From Caldatribacterium sp964426875 (lineage in GTDB: Bacteria; Atribacterota; Atribacteria; Atribacterales; Caldatribacteriaceae): 5,427 nucleotides of DNA. The DNA is taken from contig CAYRSB010000039.1 in assembly GCA_964426875.1 (NCBI GenBank), positions 1 to 5,427 of the forward strand, read 5' to 3'. Of the stretch, positions 1-5,049 are shown one piece after another (position 1 is the stretch's first letter; every line of letters starts with the position of its first letter). Made by a program: the position numbers and the translations under genes. Under the pieces are notes generated by a model. The model did no database searches. It was not told the DNA's origin and saw nothing but the letters and a program-made list of their open reading frames with translations.

Positions 1-58
1 CATACCTTTAGCCTATTCTCCTTTCTTGCCCCTTGCGGTGGATTCCCCATTTTTTTCG

Positions 59-92
59 GTGCATTTTTGGCCTTATGTCGTGAAAAATGCAC
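59..92. repeat. 10-bp perfect inverted repeat
   Basis: GTGCATTTTT at 59-68 is exactly mirrored by AAAAATGCAC at 83-92 around a 14-nt spacer. No T-run follows, so it is not a good intrinsic terminator. The spaced dyad would suit a dimeric regulator site or an RNA hairpin. A weak -10-like AATAAT lies just downstream at 101-106, with no matching -35. Confidence 0.55.
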
Positions 93-419
93 AATAGAGC
101 AATAATGTAGCCTTTGGTTGGCTCACTTTGCCGCAAAGCCCCTGGGGCTTTTACTCTACTTCGGGTCCGCTGCAACTTCTCTGGGCAGGTCCAAAGAGAA
201 ATAAAACACTTGGGGCAGGTAAGAAGAGGCCTCTATCCCAAAGGGCAAGAAATACCCAAAGATGAAAAGACCCTTCATCCTATGAAGGAGAGATAAGAGA
301 GAAAAATCTATCCTTTTTCAGGACTGTCCCTGCACCCTGTGGATGCCCTTCCCCCCCCTCTACCCCCGGAAAACTTGCTCGTATTACCGGACGCCCCAGG
401 AAAATAAAACTCTCTTGAG

Positions 420-514
420 GTTCCCAGGTTTGTCAAGCTGCTCTTGGGCCCAGTACTTGCGAAAATACGGTATTACCTGTACACCTTCTATCGGTGGATA
501 AAAAGCCTGGGAAC
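420..514. repeat. Long-range inverted repeat closing a ~95-nt domain
   Basis: GTTCCCAGG at 420-428 is perfectly complementary to CCTGGGAAC at 506-514. The pairing continues inward through 429-431 with 503-505 (one G-U), giving a 12-bp stem around about 70 nt. The interior holds GGGCCC at 447-452 and a small AATAC/GTATT dyad near 464-474, and GTATTACC (470-477) repeats 381-388. It could be a structured RNA or the ends of a small decayed element. I cannot match it to a known family. Confidence 0.4.
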
Positions 515-601
515 GTAAAGAAGAGGACTACTCCCAGTGTCTCTCCTGTGTTGAACCTATACATTCCTGTGCCAGCATAGGGAACAAAACATTGCATTGC
601 C

Positions 602-952
602 ATGGGACTGTTTTCGAAGAAGCAAGAAACGAGTGTTCAGAAGTACCCCAAACCGAGCCAGGTAGTGAAGAGTCTTAAGGAAGAAAAAAACGACTGGGGA
701 AGGATTTGAAGAACCGAAGGCAAATGGGATCATACGGAAATTTTCCCTGAGGATTCCTTCAGATTGATGTTGCGGGGGGTGGAGGAAAGATTCCCAAGCT
801 TAAACATTGACAAGAATTCAAAGAGGCAGCGCAACTCTAAGCCCCTGTTTTCTCCTTTATTCGATTTCGTGGTGCAGACAGGGTTTTGGAAATGGATTTT
901 TCGGATTCTTTTTTATCCCTCTCGGTTCCTCGTCCTTTTGGGGAGGTGGTAA
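602..952 (+). pseudogene. Possible small gene interrupted by one in-frame TGA
   Basis: From ATG 602 the frame reads 35 residues (begins MGLFSKKQET, rich in Lys/Glu) to TGA at 707-709. The same frame then runs on without a stop to TAA 950-952; a shorter restart at TTG 764 or ATG 767 is possible. The combined product would be about 116 residues: a hydrophilic first two thirds, then an aromatic/hydrophobic C-terminus near WKWIFRILFY. The stop lies one base before ATG 954, and the ribosome binding site of that ATG sits inside its last codons, an arrangement typical of translationally coupled genes. There is no good ribosome binding site before 602 and I recognise no domain. It may be a broken gene, two tiny genes or a chance frame. 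Confidence 0.3.
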
Positions 953-956
953 AATG
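940..956 (+). promoter_or_regulatory. Strong ribosome binding site with ATG at 954
   Basis: GGGGAGGT at 940-947 is followed after 6 nt by ATG at 954-956, the best-spaced start signal upstream of the sugar transferase. The frame it opens begins MSKNTIKPKWLVED, a short basic N-terminus, but is one base out of register with the sugar transferase frame. By contrast, GTG 997 has GGAGG only 3 nt away. Confidence 0.6.
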
Positions 957-996
957 AGCAAAAACACCATTAAACCAAAATGGCTGGTGGAGGACT

Positions 997-2310
997 GTGC
1001 GAAGGTACCTCCCTCTTTGGGATTATGGGCTGAGCCTTATTCTGTTCTACATTTCCTTCTGGCTCCATTTTGCCCTCCGAGAGGACCCCGCGGTCTTTCG
1101 AGTTCTCTCCTCTTTTTACCTCTGGTTGCCCTTTGTCTCTCTCCTTTCCCCTTTTCTCTATGCCCTTTTCGGATTATATTCTCGGAGGTCCCGTTCCCGA
1201 TCTTTTGTCCTTTTCCGCCTTATCCTCTCGAACATTCTTCTTTTCTTCATCTTTGCGACTGCGCTCTTCTATTTGCGGGTCTTCTATTTTCCTCGTCTTA
1301 TCGTCCTCCTTTGGGTGGCCATGTCTTTCTTTTTCTCTTATCTCTTGCGTCTTCCCTTCCTTGAGCGGTGGAGAGAGGGAAGAATTTTTGTGCTCTACCA
1401 GGGGGAAAAGGGCGCGCAGGTTTTCAAAGAGATTCACCAAAGGGATACCCCTCTTGGGGTGGTGATCGGTGGGACCGATATCGACACTCTCTCACGGGAA
1501 GAGCTCCGGAGATACCTTAGACGCCTTGCGGGGGACGTTGGTATTGACTGTGTCGTCCTTCTCCTTGATCCTGGGGAGCGGGAGGATCTTGTGGCTTTGC
1601 TTCGAGAGGAAAACATTCGGTATGACTTTCACAGCGCCCTTCTGTTCTTCGAAGAGCGAAGGGGACAGGTAAAACTTCACCTTGCGGATTTACTCGACTA
1701 CCGAAGGATAGTCAAACACAACGCCTATATTCCCTTCAAATATGTTCTTGATCGAATCGTGGCTGGTATCCTCCTTGTCCTCCTTTCCCCACTTTTTGGG
1801 TTTATCGCTCTCCTTGTTTTTCTTGACTCCCCTGGTCCGGTGTTCTATTGGCAGAAGAGAGTAGGGAAAGATGGGAAGGTCTTCAGCCTCTGTAAGTTCC
1901 GAACCATGATTCCTGACGCTGAGAAAGAGACTGGAGCAGTTCTCGCCCAAAAGAACGATCCCCGTGTCACCCGGGTGGGGAGGATTCTTCGTAAAACCCG
2001 TCTTGATGAATTTCCACAACTTTGGAATGTTCTCCGCGGAGAGATGAGCCTTGTGGGACCACGTCCGGAGCGCCCCGAATTTGTGAGACGCTGGGAGAAA
2101 ATCATCCCCTACTACGATGTTCGCCTTCTGGTGAAACCGGGAATCACTGGCTGGGCGCAGATCCGGGGCCAATACGATGAGGGGCCAGAAACAGTCTGGG
2201 AAAAGCTTGAATACGATCTCTACTACTTGCGCAACCTCTCTTTGAGCCTTGATTGTGAAATCCTTGTCCGTACTTTCTCAGTCATGTTCCTTGGAAAAGG
2301 GGTCCACTGA
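997..2310 (+). CDS. Undecaprenyl-phosphate sugar-1-phosphate transferase (polyprenyl glycosylphosphotransferase)
   Basis: An inner-membrane enzyme that starts polysaccharide repeat-unit synthesis by moving a sugar-1-phosphate from a UDP-sugar to undecaprenyl phosphate (WbaP/EPS-transferase family). Four hydrophobic segments lie near residues 9-27, 40-60, 70-95 and 99-120, followed by a soluble central region (about 129-235). The C-terminal bacterial sugar transferase domain (about 245-437) starts with a membrane helix (about 255-276) and carries SPGPVFYWQKRVG (278-290), KFRTM (300-304), the catalytic Asp-Glu at 337-338 in TRLDEFPQLWN, LVGPRPERP (352-360) and VKPGITGWAQIRG (379-391). The length of 437 is normal for the long, PHPT-type members. 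The sugar specificity cannot be read from sequence. GTG 997 is the only conventional start in frame after the TGA at 955-957, but its ribosome binding site is too close. ATG 954 has a far better site in another frame, so the true N-terminus may be about 14 residues longer if a base was gained here. Confidence 0.93.
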   Translation: MRRYLPLWDYGLSLILFYISFWLHFALREDPAVFRVLSSFYLWLPFVSLLSPFLYALFGLYSRRSRSRSFVLFRLILSNILLFFIFATALFYLRVFYFPRLIVLLWVAMSFFFSYLLRLPFLERWREGRIFVLYQGEKGAQVFKEIHQRDTPLGVVIGGTDIDTLSREELRRYLRRLAGDVGIDCVVLLLDPGEREDLVALLREENIRYDFHSALLFFEERRGQVKLHLADLLDYRRIVKHNAYIPFKYVLDRIVAGILLVLLSPLFGFIALLVFLDSPGPVFYWQKRVGKDGKVFSLCKFRTMIPDAEKETGAVLAQKNDPRVTRVGRILRKTRLDEFPQLWNVLRGEMSLVGPRPERPEFVRRWEKIIPYYDVRLLVKPGITGWAQIRGQYDEGPETVWEKLEYDLYYLRNLSLSLDCEILVRTFSVMFLGKGVH

Positions 2311-2589
2311 GGGATTTCTCGGTCCATTTTGCGGTTTTGGACTCCCCTGTTGCGGTTTCCAGGATTCCAGGGGAACTGAATACCTCCACAGCTGATCCGA
2401 AAACCTCTAAGGATTTCCTAAAGCCGAAAACTGCTACGAGCAAGGAACTTGACAGGCGCTACATTGGCTTGGGGCACCCAAGTTTTATCCCTTTTCGATA
2501 CAAAACCTTTGCCCGAGAAGCCCCCTTACCCCTCTCTGAGGGATTCCCAAGAGGAAGGGAAGTTCTCAGGGGATCAACCCAATCTCCCC
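2311..2589. other. Intergenic gap between convergent genes, repeat-rich
   Basis: No gene is supported; the forward frames here lack ribosome binding sites and domains. It holds short direct repeats (TTGCGGTTT at 2329-2337 and 2350-2358; CCGAAAAC near 2397 and 2423). It also holds a 7-bp dyad TCCCCTG/CAGGGGA (2343-2349 with 2368-2374) and a small CCCTC/GAGGG hairpin (2530-2542). I see no clear T-run terminator for the minus-strand gene that ends at 2590. Confidence 0.5.
2468..2486 (+). terminator. Candidate intrinsic terminator for the sugar transferase gene
   Basis: CTTGGG (2468-2473) pairs with CCCAAG (2477-2482) across a 3-nt loop, followed directly by TTTTA. Two G-U pairs may extend the stem at the base. 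It lies about 160 nt past the stop codon and the stem is short, so this is plausible but not strong. Confidence 0.45.
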
Positions 2590-3888
2590 TTACTCTTTTT
2601 CTGGGGTCTTCATCGACCGTTTCCAGAGATCCACTAAGAAAACCGCTATGATTCCCACAAAAAGTCCCGGAACCCCCGCCACGGCCACAATGAGCTTTTT
2701 CTTCGGTGCCACAGGGACATCGGGGACAGAAGGAGGGGAGACGATGGTCATATTTGCCCTCAATACACTATCAGAGAGACTGAGGCTCAAGTTTCGATAG
2801 TTATTCAAGGCGGCTTGATAGGTATTCAGGGAATTTTCATAGCTCTTTTGGAGAAGAGCGTATTCGGTCCCTTTTTTGATAAGGTCGGCCTGCAGGGCGT
2901 CTAACTCCCCCTGAAGCTCTTTTAGGGAGTGTAAGATGTCCTTCTTTTGAGCCGTAGTCCTTGCAAGGTCCAGCTCGTAATTGGTAATCTGAGACTTCAA
3001 GCTGAAGTAATTGTCGTTGAGTATTTGAGTCTTGAGCCTGAGGCCAAGATTTGGCAAACCTCGGTTTTGCACAATTCCCATCATTGTGGGATCATCAATA
3101 ATGGTCCTTTCAAGCTCCAGGTAGGGGGTTTCTTTGCTGATGAGCCTTTGCGCCTCTTCAAGAGCTGTCTGCAGATTTCTCTCCTGGATTTCCAGGTTTT
3201 TCAGGGTTCTTTTCATCTCGACAATCATGCCTATCCTCAAAGGAATCTCTCCCTCTAATTCTTGAGGGTCCTGCGGCTGTCCTAAGGAGGTCTCAAGCCT
3301 TGTGGTAATCTCTTTCAGTTCTTTTTGGGATGCTGAGAGCATGTCCTCAAGGGCCCTGAGTCTTTCTTCAGTTGTCCTTTTCAGGCATTCTGTGAGGTAG
3401 TCTCCGGCAGCTTTAATGAGGCTTTCGGCAATTTTTGTGGCTAAAGTAGGGTCTCGGTCCTGGACGGAAAGCTTGAGAAGGTTTTCTTTGGAGAGAACCT
3501 CAATTTTGATGTTCCTTTGAAGGTTCGAAACCGTGTACTTTTGGGGATCAAGATTGAGTTTCTCTATGGTGCTCTGAATGATAGAAGAACCGAGAAAAGC
3601 CTCTCTGTGAGCCGTAAGGTCAAGTTGGGGAACGATTTGTGCCAGGGAAAGATCTTGAAGCAACAGGGCCACCGTCGCCTTTGCCTCGTACACCGGAGGA
3701 AGGACAAAGAGAACTGCAATCCCACTCACCAGTACAAAGATGAAAAAGATGGCAAGTATCGTCCACTTTCCTCGCAAAAGGACCAGAAGGAGCTCTCGCA
3801 GGTCTATTTCTTCGTCCTCGAAGTGCTCATCCGTAGAAAACCTCCAGGTTTTTAGAAGGTCAAAAAGGTTAAAAATCCTCCCTGACAA
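2590..3888 (-). CDS. Wzz-type polysaccharide chain-length/export protein
   Basis: An inner-membrane polysaccharide co-polymerase of the Wzz/GumC class, which controls chain length or export of lipid-linked glycans. An acidic cytoplasmic N-terminus (DEEIDLRELL, residues 25-34) leads to the first membrane segment (about 43-63) and the typical post-membrane YEAKATV (67-73). A long periplasmic region with strong heptad-like coiled-coil stretches follows (about 165-250 and 295-365). Near the C-terminus, SPPSVPDVPVAPKKKL (384-399) is the usual Pro-rich motif before the second membrane segment (about 399-420). The tail is short, with no tyrosine-kinase domain. The start is uncertain: TTG 3888 is the only ordinary initiator, follows a TAA at once, lacks a ribosome binding site and sits beside the -10 box. 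An ACG at 3834-3832 has TGGAGG 6 nt upstream. It converges with the sugar transferase gene, so the two are not co-transcribed. Confidence 0.88.
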   Translation of the reverse strand: MSGRIFNLFDLLKTWRFSTDEHFEDEEIDLRELLLVLLRGKWTILAIFFIFVLVSGIAVLFVLPPVYEAKATVALLLQDLSLAQIVPQLDLTAHREAFLGSSIIQSTIEKLNLDPQKYTVSNLQRNIKIEVLSKENLLKLSVQDRDPTLATKIAESLIKAAGDYLTECLKRTTEERLRALEDMLSASQKELKEITTRLETSLGQPQDPQELEGEIPLRIGMIVEMKRTLKNLEIQERNLQTALEEAQRLISKETPYLELERTIIDDPTMMGIVQNRGLPNLGLRLKTQILNDNYFSLKSQITNYELDLARTTAQKKDILHSLKELQGELDALQADLIKKGTEYALLQKSYENSLNTYQAALNNYRNLSLSLSDSVLRANMTIVSPPSVPDVPVAPKKKLIVAVAGVPGLFVGIIAVFLVDLWKRSMKTPEKE

Positions 3889-3916
3889 TTATAGCAGAAG
3901 GGGATTTCTCTGTCGC
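3888..3916 (-). promoter_or_regulatory. Extended -10 sigma70-type promoter for the wzz-like gene
   Basis: On the minus strand, TGCTATAAT (3896-3888) is an extended -10 box with a perfect TATAAT. GCGACA (3916-3911) matches four of six -35 bases at the ideal 17-bp spacing. Transcription would begin near 3881, downstream of the TTG at 3888, and the RNA would start close to GGGAGG. Confidence 0.65.
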
Positions 3917-4127
3917 CAGATTCCCCCGTAGAAACTCTGAACCCCCTTTTTCCTCTCCAGGAACTCTTTAAAATCCTAAAATCCCCCGGCTTAGGGCCAA
4001 CCCCTTTTTGGGACTCTTCGCCGCCCATTTTTCAAAATCTTTCCTACGAAGACAGTGCTGGTTCTCTCCGAAAATCTGCCACTTTTGTGATCGTGGTTGC
4101 CCTCTTTCTCCTCTTTCCTCCTGAAAC
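3917..4127. other. Divergent intergenic spacer, nothing clear
   Basis: Pyrimidine-rich on the plus strand. A 58-codon minus-strand frame (ATG 4028 to stop 3852) runs through the wzz promoter and start, but has no domain and only a weak AGGAAAG upstream. I see no repeat, RNA gene or binding site I can support here. Confidence 0.45.
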
Positions 4128-4156
4128 TTTCCTTCCGCCGATTCGTAGTATATAAT
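4128..4156 (+). promoter_or_regulatory. Promoter for the leader RNA and lipoprotein gene
   Basis: A perfect TATAAT at 4151-4156 has only a weak -35 (TTTCCT at 4128-4133) at 17 bp. The predicted RNA start, about 4163, falls at the 5' edge of the folded element at 4161-4305. That coincidence supports both calls. The weak -35 may mean the promoter needs an activator. Confidence 0.55.
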
Positions 4157-4160
4157 GGAA

Positions 4161-4305
4161 CTGTGCTGCAGGTGGCTTCCCCCTCTTACCCTTCGGTCGA
4201 GAGGGTCAAAGAGGCGGCAAGTCCTTTCGGTCGCCTCCCAGGAGACGGAGAGGCCACACCAAGCGGGCGAAACAGAGGAAAGCCCGCCAAAGAAACGCGG
4301 CACAG
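4161..4305 (+). ncRNA. Structured 5' leader RNA, unknown class (riboswitch-like)
   Basis: Hand folding gives a closed multi-branch domain. P1 pairs CTGTGCTGC (4161-4169) with GCGGCACAG (4297-4305), 9 bp with one G-U. P2 pairs GTGGCTTC (4172-4179) with GAGGCCAC (4250-4257), 8 bp with one G-U. Inside P2 lie P3, CCCTCT/AGAGGG (4181-4186 with 4200-4205), and P4, GAGGCGGC/GTCGCCTC (4211-4218 with 4230-4237). P5 is GCGGGC/GCCCGC (4263-4268 with 4282-4287), with a 13-nt purine-rich loop. The P4 loop TCCTTT (4222-4227) can pair with AGAGGA (4274-4279) in the P5 loop, a possible kissing interaction. The fold ends 15 nt before the ribosome binding site of the lipoprotein gene. I do not recognise the conserved cores of common riboswitches. 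It could also be a free-standing small RNA. Confidence 0.6.
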
Positions 4306-4320
4306 AGAAAACCAAAAGTA

Positions 4321-4328
4321 AAGGAGGT
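4321..4328 (+). promoter_or_regulatory. Ribosome binding site of the lipoprotein gene
   Basis: AAGGAGGT is a near-perfect anti-16S match, 8 nt before GTG 4337. It fixes the start at this GTG rather than the out-of-frame GTG at 4330. The AAAGGA at 4320-4325 is complementary to TCCTTT in the P4 loop of the leader RNA. Confidence 0.85.
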
Positions 4329-4336
4329 CGTGAAGC

Positions 4337-4984
4337 GTGAAGAAGTACGTGTGGTTTTTAGTCGTTGCTGCCTTTGCCGTTGCCGTCCTGGCCATGGTCG
4401 GTTGTAGGCCTGCAGAACCTCCTGCGCCAAGCCCAACACCAACTCCACCAGCCCCCACTCCCACACCTGATACCGCCTGCCCCAAAGTTGTGAGCACGGT
4501 GGTGCAGAACCTGTACGGAGCTACAGGAGAGAACCTTGCGCAACTCATCATCACCTTCGATGAGGACATCGATCTTACTTCTTATCCTTGCCTTAGCCAA
4601 GCGGAGTCTTGGACGATAACCGTAGAAAGGTTCTTTGCGGGTATCGGGGCTTGCGAGGGAGTATGTCCAACACCAGAAGTCGTGGGTATTAAAGAGATAT
4701 GGATAGATGGCAACCGGATCGTCATCAAGTTTGCGACCGATGTACCCCTTATCTGCAGTGAGGAAGACGCATGGAACCTTGGGTGTTATGTAGGCGGAGA
4801 TGCCTGCGATCCAGGATGTCTCTGCGTTATTGCTGCAGACCAGGTGAGTTGGGAGACCAGCTGTTACATCGCTGATGAGCTTGGCAATATCTGTTGTGGA
4901 GCAGAGGGTGAAGCTTGCTGCACAAGCCTCTGTCCGGAATGTCCGCCTGCGCCGCCTTGCCCATGGGGTACGATCTGTCCGTGA
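4337..4984 (+). CDS. Cysteine-rich Ig-like lipoprotein
   Basis: A 215-residue exported, lipid-anchored protein of unknown function. Its signal peptide (MKKY, then a hydrophobic core at residues 5-19) ends in the lipobox MVGC with the lipidated Cys at 23. A Pro/Thr/Ser linker (about 25-45) follows, then a globular part (about 48-135) with alternating beta-strand patterns (LIITFDEDID at 70-79, IKEIWIDGNRIVIKF at 118-132) that resembles bacterial Ig-like domains of the SbsA/Big type; this is a pattern judgement. The C-terminal part (140-215) holds 14 of the 19 cysteines, including two CC pairs and CLC, and ends in Pro/Cys-rich sequence. That suggests many disulfides or metal binding in an extracytoplasmic setting. 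The gene stands alone between a structured leader and a strong terminator. I know no named family for the C-terminal part. Confidence 0.85.
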   Translation: MKKYVWFLVVAAFAVAVLAMVGCRPAEPPAPSPTPTPPAPTPTPDTACPKVVSTVVQNLYGATGENLAQLIITFDEDIDLTSYPCLSQAESWTITVERFFAGIGACEGVCPTPEVVGIKEIWIDGNRIVIKFATDVPLICSEEDAWNLGCYVGGDACDPGCLCVIAADQVSWETSCYIADELGNICCGAEGEACCTSLCPECPPAPPCPWGTICP

Positions 4985-5010
4985 CGGGAACTTATTGAGG
5001 GAATGCTCTG

Positions 5011-5049
5011 AATAAGGGCCCCGGCTCTACCGGGGCCCTTATTCTTTTT
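5011..5049 (+). terminator. Strong rho-independent terminator after the lipoprotein gene
   Basis: AATAAGGGCCCCGG (5011-5024) pairs perfectly with CCGGGGCCCTTATT (5030-5043), a 14-bp stem with a 5-nt loop, followed by CTTTTT. It starts 26 nt after the stop codon and closes a single-gene transcript with its leader. Confidence 0.95.

Larger units (their letters stand above)
1..601. other. Gene-free stretch with scattered hairpins
   Basis: I see no convincing gene on either strand. The longest forward frame (TTG at 114 to 296) has no ribosome binding site and no recognisable domain. The stretch does hold short dyads: AAAGCCC/GGGCTTT at 135-151 with a 3-nt loop and a weak T-run; the 10-bp palindrome AGAGGCCTCT at 225-234; and CCTTCAT/ATGAAGG at 272-288 with a 3-nt loop. 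The 8-base GGGCAGGT occurs twice (183-190 and 213-220). Two larger inverted repeats are listed separately. The density of dyads would fit an untranslated leader, a decayed element or an unrecognised RNA. I found no tRNA or rRNA signature and no good promoter. Confidence 0.5.

Noticed and set aside
135..151. AAAGCCC/GGGCTTT hairpin as a terminator
   Set aside because: The stem is short and the T-run is only TTTT shared with the stem, and there is no gene upstream within the window to terminate.
114..296. 60-residue forward frame from TTG 114
   Set aside because: No ribosome binding site, no recognisable domain, composition not protein-like, and it crosses several hairpins.
2337..2651. 104-residue forward frame in the convergent gap
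   Set aside because: No ribosome binding site, no domain, and its end overlaps the 3' end of the wzz-like gene on the other strand.
2311..3910. GGGATTTCTC present on both sides of the wzz-like gene (2311-2320 and 3901-3910) as possible target-site duplication
   Set aside because: Ten-base matches are expected by chance in a window this size, and there are no element ends or transposase.
3852..4028. 58-residue minus-strand frame from ATG 4028 containing CYNC
   Set aside because: It runs through the wzz promoter and start region, has only a weak AGGAAAG upstream and no domain; the lone CxxC is not enough.
4161..4305. Leader RNA as a cobalamin riboswitch, signal recognition particle RNA or RNase P RNA
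   Set aside because: Partial resemblances (CAGGAGAC, AGAGGAAAG, GGTGGC) are present, but the other conserved core elements of these RNAs are missing and the stem order does not fit.
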